A stretch of DNA of 64,000 nt from Clavelina lepadiformis (GCF_947623445.1 NC_135241.1:2110501-2174500); one strand, 5' to 3'. Positions 1 to 12,513 are shown, counted from the stretch's first letter. Program-made: numbers and translations. Notes: generated from the sequence alone by a model not told the origin.

Positions 1-38
1 TTCCGAATATCCATATGAAATTGCAAAAGTAATATCGG

Positions 39-120
39 CGTTGTCGGCGGGATTCGAACCTACGCGGGCAGGGCCCAACAGATTTCGAGTCTGTCGCCTT
101 AACCACTCGGCCACGACAAC
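39..120 (-). tRNA. tRNA-Ser (anticodon CGA)
   Basis: Read on the minus strand this is an 82-nt serine tRNA. The 7-bp acceptor stem GTTGTCG/CGACAAC is perfect and is followed by discriminator G, as in eukaryotic Ser tRNAs. The A box region GTGGCCGAGTGGTTAAGGC and B box GGTTCGAATCC are intact. The anticodon loop reads CTCGAAA, giving CGA. A long variable arm with a GGGC/GCCC stem marks it as class II. A TTTT run lies just downstream (lower coordinates), fitting Pol III termination. It is not interrupted and looks functional. Confidence 0.95.
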
Positions 121-199
121 TGTGCTTAATGCATAGATGAGAAATAGATAAAATCGCACTTTTCCGAATATCCATATGAAATTGCAAAAGTACTATCGG

Positions 200-292
200 C
201 GTTGTCGGCAGGATTCGAACCTACGCGGGCATAGCCTAACAGATTTCAAGTCTGTCGCCTTAACGTTGCCTTAACCACTCGGCCACGACAAC
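200..292 (-). pseudogene. tRNA-Ser-like copy (anticodon UGA) with an 11-nt D-arm insertion
   Basis: This is a second copy of the neighbouring tRNA-Ser with the same acceptor stem, B box and discriminator G, but 93 nt long. The anticodon has become TGA. An extra 11 nt (AACGTTAAGGC) follows GGTTAAGGC and looks like a short tandem duplication of the D-arm end. Canonical nuclear tRNA introns lie one nucleotide 3' of the anticodon, so this is not an ordinary intron. It also widens the A box/D-arm, so the molecule probably does not fold or mature normally. The anticodon stem and the variable arm remain pairable. Confidence 0.7.
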
Positions 293-402
293 TGTGCTTA
301 ATGTGCAATGCAAATAGATAAAATGGCACTTTTCTCGAATCACTAGATAGATTCCACCATGTCGATGTTTCCGGAATCTTGTCCTGACTTTCAAATCTGA
401 CA

Positions 403-470
403 AGATGAAAATCAAGCAAGCGTAGTCTAGATGAAAATCAAGCTAGCGTAGTCTAGATGAAATCCAAGCT
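403..470. repeat. 26-bp tandem repeat, about 2.6 copies
   Basis: Units at 403-428 and 429-454 differ at one base; a partial third unit runs 455-470. Each begins AGATGAAAATCAAGC and ends GCGTAGTCT. Confidence 0.85.
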
Positions 471-572
471 GATTTCGAGACCTAGCTACGCCTACGTCTC
501 TGTAGTGTATTAACTATAAGCTAGTTTCAACTAAATTTTAAGTACTAAAGTAAACTTCTGTTATTTGCTTAA

Positions 573-1020
573 GGGGTCATGTCCCAATTCAAAGAGATAG
601 GCTTTTCAATGCAAAGTGCATTAAATCAAGAAGCTACCAACGCAAAACTACATCATAAACCTACCCTGAATTTTGGCTTGCAACAAGACCTAGGTTATGT
701 CTGTCTACAGTCTTAATTTGGACAAAATCCATGTACTCAGTTTTCTATAACAATTGCCTAAACTTTAGAACAAGTTTTTAGCTTAACATTTTATGACAAA
801 TACTCCAAAAAAACAAAAATTCAAACCCACACAAAGTTTACAACTTAGCCTAGACCTGGAACCAGCTGTCGTCAAAGCAACGACGAACTACTCCACATCG
901 ACGTCACATGCGCATTGGACCGGAAAATTTTTACTTTTTTTAATATGACGCATTGAGTGCGACCGGTCACAATCACTGTGTTGCCGGCTCAAAATTGTGG
1001 TTTCATTGGGAAGTGACCCC
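573..1020. mobile_element. piggyBac-type MITE with TTAA target duplication
   Basis: The ends are inverted: GGGGTCATGTCCCA on the left and the complement of GGGGTCACTTCCCA on the right. TTAA sits directly outside both ends (569-572 and 1021-1024), the target duplication typical of piggyBac elements. The 448-bp interior has no coding sequence I can recognise, so it is a non-autonomous element. Confidence 0.75.
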
Positions 1021-1201
1021 TTAAACGTGAAGAAATTCATAAATTTTAGTTTTACTTATGACTATATCTATATATAGATATCTATATATATTATATAAGG
1101 TAAGTGATTAGGATTAGGATTAGGTGATTAGTAGGGCAAGTTTTTGCAACTTTTGCAACTTTTTTTACAGCTTCTGGCAGCTTCCTAAATACTCAGGATT
1201 T

Positions 1202-1257
1202 ACGTGAGTCTAGCCAGCTGGTGGCCTAGACGTGAGTCTAGCCAGCTGGTGGCCTAG
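1202..1257. repeat. 28-bp tandem repeat, two exact copies
   Basis: The unit ACGTGAGTCTAGCCAGCTGG... occurs at 1202-1229 and 1230-1257, followed by the first eight bases of a third copy. Confidence 0.9.
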
Positions 1258-2448
1258 ACGTGAGTAATAGAGTATGTAATAGAGGAGTGTATGTAATAGA
1301 GGTTTATATAGGCATGAAGGCTGTGCCCGAAAAGAGTGGGAAGGAAAACACACAGCCTAAAAAGAAAAACAAGATCATAGATTGTGAATTTATGCGGTAG
1401 CCAAAACTAAAGCTTTCGATAGCTTAGGCATACTACCTACACCACATTGGTTTGAAAAGGAAATAGCGGTATGCTGTACGCCTATACGTACATTTTGAAT
1501 CTGAGAGCATGAGTAGTTCTTGATGATTGTGTAATTAATTAAATTTTGCTAAACGTTGCAATTTTTTGAAGATCTGGCAGTGAATTTTAGTCCGTACTTT
1601 CAAACCGCGTTTGAAAATGAACAAAAGTATAAGGTTTGAAAATCCATAACTAAGCTGCAGTCCTTCCGTTCATACGAACTCACAAGCGGCCATTGAACGA
1701 GAAGGCTGCAGAATGCGATTGGGTTACTTTCCGCATCAGTTGTTGGGAAAGTAAAGTCAAAACACAAGACCATCAAAGCTTCTTACCTTATAGCTTTTAC
1801 TTCATATGGATTGTTATGTATTGGTTCTATGATATTTTCAATAACTGCTTATAGCACCAGAGTTGAAACGCGTTTATTCTTTTGCAGATTTCTTTTGTAT
1901 ATGTCCAAGTTCAAATAACATAGGTCATTATACATTTTATACAGCATGCAAGTATGTAGGGTAATATAGCATGAAAGAAAAGTTGTACTGCGAACAACAC
2001 CTCGCTCTTGGCAGTCGGACAATTTTTATTTGGCATAGATTTTGTCTTGTTATTCCTCGTTCCCACGCAAGTACTGAGAACGAATGGCAAAACAATATCA
2101 AGTTCTTTAGTTGTTATGTACGTAGTTAAATATTTTGTTATCTTGTTTTCAAATTCCAAATTTGGGCATAAAAATCTGTTTAAAATCCGTTTTTTTTATT
2201 GTTGGTTCTCCTTTCATGAAATTTAATTAAATTAAATTTATTTACAAACGTACAAACTAACAAACATTTGTATTCAGTGTATTTGTACTTCTGTATTCAG
2301 TTTAGATTGTCGACTTTGTAAAACAAATATGACTACACTATAGTTACATCTAGCGCTGTACATATAAATGAAATGTATTCAGCATGCCAAGCACGTAAGT
2401 ATTTACAATGCTATATGTAAATGAAGCAAAAGATTGTACATGGAAATA
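1258..2448. other. Intergenic, no gene seen
   Basis: AT-rich sequence downstream of GPCR gene 1 (its 3' side). The open frames here are short and lack splice-linked continuation or recognisable domains. It probably includes the 3' UTR of the gene at 2449-4703. Confidence 0.5.
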
Positions 2449-4703
2449 TCATATTTTCGTTTTAAGGCCGGTGGTTTCTTTTGATGTAATTGATTCTGTG
2501 AGCTTTCTTCCGAACTTCCAGCACAGAGCTTGCAACATTTCTTCACGAAAGGCCTTGTCCCGTAAGCTGTAGATTATGACGTTGAAGAGACTGTAAAAGT
2601 AGAATTCACCAAGACGTAAAAACTGTTGTAAATGTTATTATCAATTTACAAGAACTTATTTACAGTATTGAAATATTCTTAGAAGTCACGCACAAGTTAT
2701 AAACTTATAACTATTCGAGCTAAAGCAACAGAATCTCACCTGTTGCTTAAAGTGGTGTAGAAACTTACAAGGTAGGGTTGAGATAAACTGTCACAACTTA
2801 AATAACGGCTATATAGCAGTGAAGCAAAAAGAATTGATGGAACTGAAACCAAAAATAAGCGTTTTTAGGCCTATACATGTGTTTTGGTGAAGATATAGCA
2901 GTATAGGCTAATTAATACAGGTATATACACTGTGAGTTTTAAGATATGATTTTACATTTACCTGTTAAAAGGACCGAAAGCTGTTTCAAGTTGCAGTTTA
3001 CTTTTTACCAAATGGCTTTATAGCTATTTTTCATTACATGATATGCTAAACAAATTCTTACGCAAGGTGATGGTAAAACAAGTTTGCATTATCGCGACTG
3101 TCACCAACGCATTTTTATTTTGTTGCAAACAGCAACTTTCTGGATTTGTACTTTTACGTTTTTGTGCCAGTGTTCCTGCAAAGTTTCGACGTCGGGAAAT
3201 CATAATACCGGTTCCAATAATGAAAACACTCTACGATAAAATATGTAAACAGATTGTTAAATTAAAAGTAATCGATTCTGCAGCTTTTGCTGTTACATTC
3301 CACTTGTTCTACTTTTACTTCTGCTTTTTGTCGGAAGTTATAAGTTAGTTCAGATTTTTTTTCATTCTTGCTTGGTTAATATATATCGAAGACTTACCGT
3401 TAGAATGTATGGTATAACATAAAAGACTGTAAAAATTGCAAATGCAACATGATAATTTTGCCCCTGAGTTATTACTGTAATAGATGGGTAAAAAACGAAT
3501 ACCGTTGTGGAATAGGAATAGGTGACTTCTTCAACTAAACAAACTGAAAAACAATGTAAGCTACTGGTAATGTAGTTAACTAATATTGTGTTATTATCGG
3601 TTCGCAACGCTGCAGTTGTAGATGATATATATATTGTATCTACATTTAGGCAGGTTCCTATAGACGAAAATGGAACGTTGCAACTTTGCAAGGGCAGTCA
3701 ATCGCAACAATTATGAAAAAAGTGTTGCCACTCATCATGTCTAGATTTTATATAATACAACTAAACATACTCAGAGATACGGTCATCGCTGATAAAATCC
3801 ACACCATTGCAACTCCTGCGTAAACTGATTTTTTGTTTTGCCATCTGTAGTTAAACGGTTTTGCTACGGCGTAAAATCGCTCTATTGACAAATAAAGAAG
3901 GTGATATATAGAAGAAGTGATCCCAAGAAGAAATGATATTCCTGCAGCATATGCTTGCGGCGATTCCCGCAAAGCCAATTGCTCCTGGTCGAGCCCAAGC
4001 GGTGTCATATTCATTGACCAGCTGAAATTGTAAGTAACTACAACCAACAGCTGAATACCTGCATCACAATTCAGTTTCACAGTTTGTGCTCGGAGTGTTT
4101 TTTTTTCGAAAAAATGATATTTTTAGAAAATATAATTAAATTGTAAACATAAAACATCGGAATAATTTTGTGTTAACTACAAAATTTTACGTTCATACTT
4201 GTCAGAATATCAGCAAACGCCAGTGAGCTTCTACAAATGTCCATTTTACTTGCTTTGCCACGTTTACATCTTCGAAAGCCCAAAAATATGGTTAAACCGT
4301 TTCCAACCAAGATTGCCAATCCCAAACACACCGCTAGAAATAAAAAGAACGCTCCACGAAATATTCCACATTCCTGGCAATCGAGCAAAGTTTTGTTGAA
4401 GCATTCGATGTAGATTTTCGACGTATTGGCTCGGCAAATTCCAGGAAAAGCACAAAGCACGGAGTGATTGTCTGGAATTACGATGACTATTTGAATAAAA
4501 AAACGGAAAACATGTTGTATTTGACCGAAACCGTTGGACAAAGTTAAGCATTAATTACACTCTGTGTGTATAATCGTTGCTTCAAATTCTAGCTAGTTAT
4601 TCTGTTTGTCTGGCTTACAGTTTTTTTGGTCCATGCCATAGTTTGTTGGTAATCTGTCCGGTATCAGAGCAGCAGGATGATACATTGGCATATACTCTTC
4701 CAT
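2449..4703 (-). CDS. Rhodopsin-like GPCR, tandem array gene 1 (401 aa, 7 exons)
   Basis: Seven coding exons (4703-4619, 4471-4199, 4058-3771, 3543-3398, 3230-3062, 2842-2740, 2590-2449) with GT-AG borders give 1206 nt, one open frame. Intron phases are 1,1,1,0,1,2. The N-terminus is Cys-rich (FNKTLLDCQECG). Class A marks that are kept: TM1 GNG, TM2 SLAFAD, TM3 ERF for DRY, TM4 Trp, TM5 Pro (FYVIPY) and TM6 Pro. Odd: TM3 starts SPQAYAAG with Ala at position 3.25, so the usual disulfide Cys is missing. TM6 reads FTITLLP, without Trp 6.48, and TM7 reads NVIIY instead of NPxxY. Exon 1 (MEEYMPMYHPA...) has no obvious signal peptide and an upstream exon cannot be excluded. Ligand unknown. Closest kin are the four minus-strand paralogs that follow. 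Confidence 0.9.
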
Positions 4704-5181
4704 TTAGCTAATAAAAAACAACCAATATTTAATATCTTATAAGCACTCATACAATAAATGTTTGGCACTAAATATACATGTTTAAATGCGGAGGTTTCTG
4801 AAGCGCTTATTTTCAGTTGATATTTCAATTTACACCTACGCATTTTGTGTCATGCACTATATCAAAATTACTGTATATTTAACTGAAATTTTCATAAAAT
4901 GTGCACACAAAGCATTTAACTACATTTCTCAATCAACAAAATTGCAGAAATGCTTCGGAAATATGGGGACTTTCGCTTTCTTGCCTCTCCATAGATTGCC
5001 TTGCTTAAGTAATAAAACTAAAAGCTCCTGTTTATTTACTTTGCACCTCTCGACCTACTGTATACTATAGATATACTAGTATGCCCTTAACAGTAATTTC
5101 AAAGCCTTTAAGTAGAAAGAAATCGATTTACATCTTTCTTGCTGTCTCATTCATCAAATGTGCTATGATTAACAATTATTA
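4704..5181. other. Intergenic, presumed 5' flank of GPCR gene 1
   Basis: No gene is visible. This stretch must hold the promoter of the gene at 2449-4703 if that model starts correctly. No convincing TATA or other core element stands out. Confidence 0.4.
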
Positions 5182-6606
5182 CACTGGACAACAATTTACA
5201 ACTTATTTTTTATTCCTCGCTCATTTCAAGTTTACCTAGACTAATTTTGCAATGCTGAATCCAAATCTGGTCTTAGATTTTTTCTAACACGTCACGTTTT
5301 TGAGATATGATATATGCTCACGACAACCCATAACTGTGATTTTGGCTAATTTTGGCTGAGCGGAACAAAACATTACATGTAATCAACCCAGTAATTTCTA
5401 TTGAAAATAACAGCATTATCATACTGCACAATTTAACACAACCCAGGATAATTAAATCAGACAAAAATAACATTATATTCCCTCAAAAGTGCTTTATACA
5501 CTTGCTCTTTCGAGTATGTTCAGTGTCAGTTTCACGCTGAAGAAACCAGCAGTAGTCCCCCATCATGTTTGGGTTAAATCAACCTCTACACCGCGATTCT
5601 ATCACAGAGATATCTTGGTGAAATCTTTCCCCATGCTCGTCGCTCACATCACCCAGGTTTAGCGGGGAAAATTCCAAGTGTGAATGAAGAAAATGCAGTT
5701 TAACCGACATTCTGCAGCCCATTTCGCGGTATGATTCCAGCAAATTGTCCACTAGTTCCGAGTAATTTTCTGCCCTGTACTTCCCAAGAAAATTTTGTAC
5801 AATCTGTACAAATGCATTCCAGGCTTTTAATTCAATTGAATTAAGCTTGGATGGAAATACTGGGTCACGGATCAAATCACGTATTTGGGGGCCAACAAAT
5901 ATTCCAGCTCTCAGTTTAGCATCACTTGGTATTGCACCAAATTTTTCTTTTATATGCAGGAATCCATCTCCATTGAAATCCATTGCCTTCACAAATTGTT
6001 TGATCAGGCCCAGTTTAATGTGAAGTGGTGGCAAGTACACTTTGCTCGGATCAATTAGGGGTTGGCACTTAACATTATATCTTCCAACAATGTAGTCCGT
6101 TCTCATTGGCCATTCAGTTGTGTCATAGTGGTTTGCATCGTCTCGACTGTCCCACAAACAGAGAAAGCACAATTGCTTGGTGTAACCCAACTGCAATCCG
6201 AGCAAAAGTGACACAACTTTAAGGTCTCCACATATGTTCCCCCCCTATACCCCTACCCCCCCCCCCCCCCCCCTCTATAGTCATGGCCAAGAACATTCAA
6301 GAATGCATTAATTGTGAAAAGATAGAACATTGCATTTACAAAATAATGTCAATATTAATCTTACATAACATGCGTTGTGACATAATATGACCAACAATTC
6401 GCTGGGAAAGAAAATTGCACAATACCTTGTACTGTAGAACCTTATAATATAGTGCCAATCAATGCAAAATCCAAATTTTGTGAATTTTCATATCTTGAAA
6501 ACCTGACGTGATAGACCAATTCTGATTTCAGATTTGGAATCAGCGTCCCAAAGTTAGTCTAGGCAGTTTATTTTCATTTGAGGAATAATTTTGCTGTTGT
6601 CCAGTG
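5182..6606 (-). mobile_element. Unclassified DNA transposon, copy 1 (internally deleted)
   Basis: The element runs between inverted termini CACTGGACAACA (5182) and TGTTGTCCAGTG (to 6606), flanked by TTA on both sides (5179-5181 and 6607-6609), a likely 3-bp target duplication. It is the same element as 30463-32112 but in opposite orientation. It has lost about 250 bp that in the other copy encode the first 80 or so residues; the loss abuts a long C tract (about 6241-6272). It separates GPCR genes 1 and 2. Confidence 0.85.
5579..6214 (-). pseudogene. Transposase-like protein, C-terminal part of copy 1
   Basis: The 211 codons match residues about 86-296 of the protein at 30825-31811, with roughly eight differences, so the two insertions are young or young copies of the same source. 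Shared blocks include LCFLCLWDSRDDANHYD, the LPPLHIKLGLIKQFVKA segment and DEHGERFHQDI. A CGA to TGA change ends the frame before the final conserved block (PNMMGDYCWFLQR in the other copy). The N-terminal region is deleted. It cannot encode a whole protein. Confidence 0.85.
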
Positions 6607-8548
6607 TTATCTTCATGAATATCATTTGTCTGTAATTTCCTCTCGCTTTGTCGAAATCTATTTCATTTCTTCTAATAATTCTGCCTTGTAAAGATAAGCG
6701 GCTTTTTAATAATAAGTCGCAAATTATTAATTACGTAGCCTATATGAACACTTACGTAAAAGCGAAATTTTCCTTATGACGCTCAGACATACAGTAAGTA
6801 AACCGGTAAAACTGTTTAAAACTGAGGTTCCGAAAATGCTGTTATTTAATGATAATATTTGGTCATTTTACCCAATAAATTGGCTTTTGGAAAAAAGTTA
6901 ATGCATTAATAACAGAAAAACAATGCCCCATGGTATCACGATTTTCATTTCATAATGCTGTCAGTGGAGGAACCTTGTAAAAATTTGCAAACGTGTTTTG
7001 GATGTTAGTTTGCTGATGTTATCAATGAGTTTATTCAGTTTTATACTGCTGCTGTCCTTTTGAACTCTATTGGTGATCTAATGTAGTTGATCTATTTTAC
7101 AGTCGAACAAACAGTGAAACTTGTCGCTTATTAAAAAGAGTGATATTCAATTTCACTACCGGCATGAAACTAGTTATCATTTTCTGCCTTTGCTACTTTC
7201 TCGGTTACTTATTCGCAGTTCAAGTAATTTACTTAAAATATCACTTGATCAAGTATAGATGTATATCTATATAGATGTCTATAGTATAGATGTATATCTT
7301 GTAAAAACCATAGTTTAAAATAAAATCACAAAATTTAAGATAAATTCGAATTAATTGGAATCAGACCAAACAATGTTTATAAACTCAAATTTATCGATTT
7401 AATTTCAAAATGTTTGTACTACCTTTCATATGCGGTATTTAATATAACTTCAATAAACAAGCTTGGTAATTAACCGTAATGGCTATATTGTCGTTTGACT
7501 GTTGCCGTTATTTTGGCCAATTAAGTTCGAGTTCGAGCTCTGCCAGCATTGTCGTTGCCTTTTAACTTTCAATATTTTCATAAACGGCCGCTGCTGACTG
7601 ATAAAATGAACATCAACTGACTTGAAAATTAACCAGAAACGTTGCACTTTTTATATTAATATAATTTTTATACCTTGCGTTTGTGGTACTTTTCAAGGGT
7701 TGTAACGTGAAATAAGTCGATACTCTTTATATTATTTTATATTACTGCAGATACGTTAATCAAGCTACTACATTCCCTAGCAAACAATTCGTAACCAGCA
7801 ATGTTAATATTTCTGATTGTTCTAAGTTTCTCTTACATGCCTTCTTGTCTTTGCTTTTTAATCTATACAAATGACTTGCTGCTGTAAGTTTGTAGAAAGT
7901 TCTTTGTTATTTCAATCAATTGTCTTTGTTAACATTGTCTTTGATAAGAATGTGAATTTACGGTCAATAAAAATAAAAAAAACTTTAGCGACTTAAGACA
8001 TACTTTTAGTTATTTTATTCACTTTGTATAAGAACTTTGATCATAATCTCGGTTGTTTAATCCAAAATCATTAAATTAGAAAACGTATTACTAAATTCAC
8101 TCTACTTAGCATAATGACAAAACTTAGGTTTTTTTGGTGGATGAATTTTTGTTTTTTTACAGTAATGAAAAAAACCTTGTGGTATTTGTTAAATTATGGG
8201 GTTAATAACAAAATTAAAAAAATTTGACTGGAAATTGGCAAAAATCAGTTTTAACTTTATATGCTCGAATTTAGTGCTGTAGATAGCATACGCATTGTGT
8301 CATCGTAATTATTTGCTGGAAATAGTTTGTTATTTGTGGTTTAGGTTAGTAACGTGATTGAAAATTTAACAAGAAATTTGATATGGACCAACAGCATAGT
8401 TTCCAGTAGTCATACCGGCTAACAGTATCCAAACTTATAAAACTGTTGTATGATAATAAAACTCAGATCTATGCAATGAGCATGTATTTACATTTTAAGA
8501 GAAACAATAGTTTATATGGTGCTTAATAATTATTTTCTTTTGGGTCAT
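6607..8548. other. Intergenic, no gene seen
   Basis: About 1.9 kb of AT-rich DNA between the transposon and the 3' end of GPCR gene 2. A short TA-rich simple repeat (AGATGTATATCTATATAG-like) lies near 7255-7300. No splice-linked frames were found. Confidence 0.5.
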
Positions 8549-10925
8549 TCAGACTGATGGCTTTCTCGTGCGTTTCGGGCAAAATGTTTGAAATAAATCA
8601 TCTCGAAATTCCTTGTCTTGTAGGTTGTAGATTATCACGTTGATAAAACTGTTGAAACGATGAAGCCCAAGTTAATCAGTCAAAGCTCTTATAATACCAG
8701 ATAAAAGTTTGATTGTAGGTTATGCTGTACGGAGTTCTATCTATTTCATCAGAAGCCCACCTGTTGCTTAAAGAGATGAAAAAGCTCACAAAGTAGGGTT
8801 GAGAGATGTTGACACAATCGACAAGACGGCTATAAATCAGGGCAGTTAAAAATACTATCGGAACTGGAATTGAAAATGCAAATTTTGTATAAGTTCTGGG
8901 TGAAAGTTTAAAATTTCAGTTTAATGAAATCGTCGAAAATACTCATACGACATACAATTGGAACACTTAACAATTTACTGAAAGTCGTTCGATTTTTTTT
9001 TACTTTAACCCTTAAATCACATAATAATGTAAAAAATTTCTTACGCAAGGTGGTAGTAAAGAAAATGTGCATGATAGCAATTGTCACCAATGCCTTGGTG
9101 TTTTGCTGCAAAGACACCCTCTCAGAATCTTTATTTTGCAAATTATGTTGCGTTTCTCTTGTAACCTTTCGGCGTTGGCGAATCATAATAGCAGTTCCAA
9201 TTACTAAAGCACTCTGCAAAGGTATTGTAGTAAACTACTTAATATTGGGGATAGTTCTTGCTCTTATATTAAATATCTTCATTTAAACTTATATATTAGC
9301 GGTTTTTTGTCTATTTCTTGCTGTCAAATGCTATTTTGCTTCCAGAAACCAACTCTTTCATATCCACTCCACCTTGCAATTGTTCTACTCGCGAAACTTA
9401 CCGTCAAAGTGTAAGGAACAATGTATAAGAGGGCAAGAGCAGCAAGAAGATCAACATGACTTTGCTCTTCATTTATGTCCTTTGGCGTTGGGAAAAAGAT
9501 GAAGAGCGATGATGAGTAAACGAAAGTCCAATTTTGCGCAAAGTATGCTAAATTATAAACAACTTGTTAACAGAAAACGTTCAAAGATTTTTGTATTTTT
9601 GCATCTGAATGTACGTTTTAGAAAAATAACGGCATTTATTGCTCACTTATACTTTAGCAACAACAAAGTGGAAAGCAATATAGTTACATAAATCTATTGT
9701 CTCTAGTTGTATAACTGCGTTCTATACGAATTGTTAAAAACGTTACAGGTAAACACTTGTGTATTCTTACGTACTTATTGCGATTGCAATTGCTGAAAAA
9801 ATCCATGCCACTGTAACTCCAATGTAAACTGACTTTTTACTTTGCCATTTGTAGTTAAATGGCTTTGCCACTGCGTAAAATCTTTCTATTGCCATATAAG
9901 TCAAATGATACATTGACGAAGTGATTCCGAACAAAAAAGCAAATCCTGCCGCATATGCTTGTGGCGATCCCCGCAGAGCCAATCTACTCCTGTCAAATTC
10001 AAGCGGTGTCATGTTCATCGACCAACTGAAGTTGTAAGTTATTACTACTAGCGGCTGTAGACCTGTGACATGGAACAATAACAATTTTCTGTTTACGTTA
10101 CATGATAAAATTATAAACTTTACAAAACTTAACTATATGTGAAGACAAAGAAAGAAATAAGTTGAATTAACTATAATTGCTATAGCTAACGAACCAACTA
10201 ACTAACTAACTGTGACATGGAAATTATATACTTTACAGTAGGCTACCTACTAAACTATATGTGAAACCAAACGAAAATCAAGGTTATTTACTAATTACTC
10301 ATAACTAACCATAACCAACCAACCAAACAACTAACTGATGACGTAATTTGTTTCTTACTTGCCAAAGCATCCGCCATCGCCAGCGAGCTGCGACAAATAT
10401 CCATTTTAGTCTCTTTGTTACGTCTACATCGTCGAATGCCCACAAAAATGGCTAAACCATTCCCCATTAAGATTGCCAGCCCTAAACACACGTTTAAAAA
10501 TAAAAATATCCCACTTCGAGCCAATCCACATTCTTGACAATCAAGCAAAGTTTTGTTGAAGCATTTTCGGTTGATGGTCACCGTGTCGCTAGCGCAAAAC
10601 CCAGGAAAGATGCACAGCGAGGAATGATTTCCTAAATAAAATCTTTCAGTGACTAAAAGTCCGAATACGGAGCAATATTATACAGAAACCTGAGCGGCGT
10701 TGAACAGAATATACTGGAATTCTGTAATTGCAACATTCAACAAATACGCAGCCTTGACTGCGAAGGCCAGCACAAACCGTTTGTTGCTCGTACCCAGTCC
10801 GATGTCACAGCTGGCCAATATGCTGACATATCACTTCCATTTGGCTTTGTAAAATGATTGATCTCATATATCGTTTGATTGGCTGTTGGGTTGATGTTTC
10901 CGATTACAGGTTTCCAGTTGCACAT
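8549..10925 (-). CDS. Rhodopsin-like GPCR, tandem array gene 2 (about 408 aa, 7 exons)
   Basis: Exons 10925-10778, 10631-10359, 10062-9775, 9547-9402, 9213-9045, 8863-8761 and 8648-8549 give 1227 nt in one frame. Exons 2-6 have the same lengths and phases as gene 1. The first in-frame ATG is at 10925 (MCNWKPVIGN...). The donor at 10777 (G|GTTTGT) was chosen because it gives phase 1 and the same N-G-N-H-S junction as gene 3; a donor about 30 nt further on is the alternative. The N-terminus has NQT and NGS glycosylation sequons and the CFNKTLLDCQECG block. Kept: TM1 GNG, SLAMAD, ERF, FTTTLLP. Lost: Cys 3.25, Trp 6.48 and Pro 7.50 (NVIIY). The C-tail is short (ends KRTRKPSV). Ligand unknown. Confidence 0.87.
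10195..10345. repeat. (AACT/AACC)n tracts in intron 2 of GPCR gene 2
   Basis: Two runs of AACTAACT/AACCAACC type lie at about 10195-10213 and 10308-10335. Between them the intron repeats part of itself (TGACATGGAA... at about 10065 and 10213). The tract resembles the AACT-type tails seen at 19782-19832 and 53326-53340. Confidence 0.6.
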
Positions 10926-12513
10926 TTCCAAAAGCGATTTATTTTGCAATAAGCATTCGATATTCCGCAAAGCAACTTTATGGTTACGTCACTGGTAAAT
11001 TTTGTTTATTGTCTCTGCTTATAGATTTTGCACTTTGATTCATTAAAAATTGAAATATACCACTACCTATACAAGTTCTATAATTCAAGTTAAAACGTTT
11101 GACATTTTTAAATGGTTATACACTTCAAATACTTATATATACCTTTATACTTCAAATGGATTCAGTTAAAGGTCTCATATATCTGACTTGAGAAATGAAA
11201 AAATTGCCCTTTTCACTCAATTTTTCTCTTTGTATCACAGAAAGCTAATACGAAATGTTGTCTTATTTCATCCATTTTCTGTGAACTATTTGCGCAGTGT
11301 TACCACCTGCCTACCTCTTTTATCATTTAAGCTAGCTTTGGTCATAGTTTTATAATGGTTTTTTTTAATTTCCTGTTGCTTTGTTGGGAAAGGTGATTTT
11401 AAACCTGACGACAAAAACTGTATTTGAATTTAGTTTTAGCGATCACTTTAAGTAAACTAATGGTAAATTGTTATAAGAAAAAATTTCAGAGCCGAGGTAT
11501 GTTGTTAAATCTGAGATCTTTTGTGCGCTTCGGCTATGAATGGATTCAAATAATTAATATTTACATTTTTAGCTTTAAGTGTAGCCTATATAGACTTTTA
11601 TGTGAATTTGCAAATGGATTAGCATTTTGAGGCGTCGCCACTGTTTACTACGAAACACTAATACTTCGCTTCAATAAGTCAGTCCTTGGAATACTTTGAA
11701 ATAAGTATTTTGAAAGCTGGTCAACTTTATAAAATATAGCTGGCTTTGTCTGATGCAACTTTTGAACAGTTTATTTTTTAAGCGGAATTTTTGTTAACAA
11801 AATTCTTTCTTTGGAGGATAATGCTGAAGTATCGAACAATATTATCTCCCAATATCTTGGTGCTTCCAGAAAATAAACGGCATTTTTTACAGCTTCTGCT
11901 TTTTATTGCATATATCATTAAAAGACATACAACAAATTTGAAAATTTTACAAAAAATAATGCAACACAAATTACCATACAGTTACTTCAAAGAAAGCTTC
12001 TGTAGTAAATCTTTAACTTTTGAAAATGTACATTAATACTTAGCGCAAGTTTAAAATCTTAAGATTTGACACAAAAACCAATTAAGTATTCGTATTCCGA
12101 TGTAACGATGGTTCACTTTATTTTACAACACGTAAAAAGAAACAGGAAAGAAACCGTTTACAGGTAAATCGACAATACAAGTTAATTCGCGATATTCAGA
12201 TCTGATGATGGTTGATCTCCTTTGTTTCACACATCGTAAGATGTAGTGTGCGAGGCTTTCGTTAAAAATAAAAGTTAGTCTTATCAAGACATTTTGCACA
12301 GAAATTAATGTTATAGTGTACTGCACTTTTTTTGTCAAATTAAAGTTTATGCAAAACGTTTACTCTGATTTTTTTCTCTAAAGCTTTATACCATGCTGTC
12401 GATCCTAACTATATATTAGTGCCGATACATTTAAAGTGCAAATCAACATGTAGAAACGGTAAATATACATGAAGCACTGTGTAAATAGATGTAACTTGGT
12501 ATCAGCTAAAATC
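10926..12513. other. Intergenic between GPCR genes 2 and 3
   Basis: AT-rich, with no splice-linked frames. It should contain the upstream region of gene 2 and the 3' UTR of gene 3. Confidence 0.45.

Larger units (their letters stand above)
1..335. repeat. Tandem duplication of the tRNA-Ser unit, period about 161 bp
   Basis: The 38 bases before the first tRNA (TTCCGAATATCCATATG...) recur from position 162. The sequence after each tRNA (TGTGCTTAATG...AAATAGATAAAAT) is also shared. The tRNA therefore duplicated together with its flanks, about 161 bp per unit, and the second unit then gained the 11-nt insertion and the anticodon change. Confidence 0.85.

Noticed and set aside
224-275. The extra 11 nt in the second tRNA-Ser as a tRNA intron
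   Set aside because: Nuclear tRNA introns lie next to the anticodon at 37/38; this insert is in the D-arm and repeats adjacent sequence.
3043-3348. Plus-strand open frame of 101 codons
   Set aside because: It is the antisense of receptor gene 1 exon 5 (TM6 region); the same shadow occurs over genes 2, 3 and 5.
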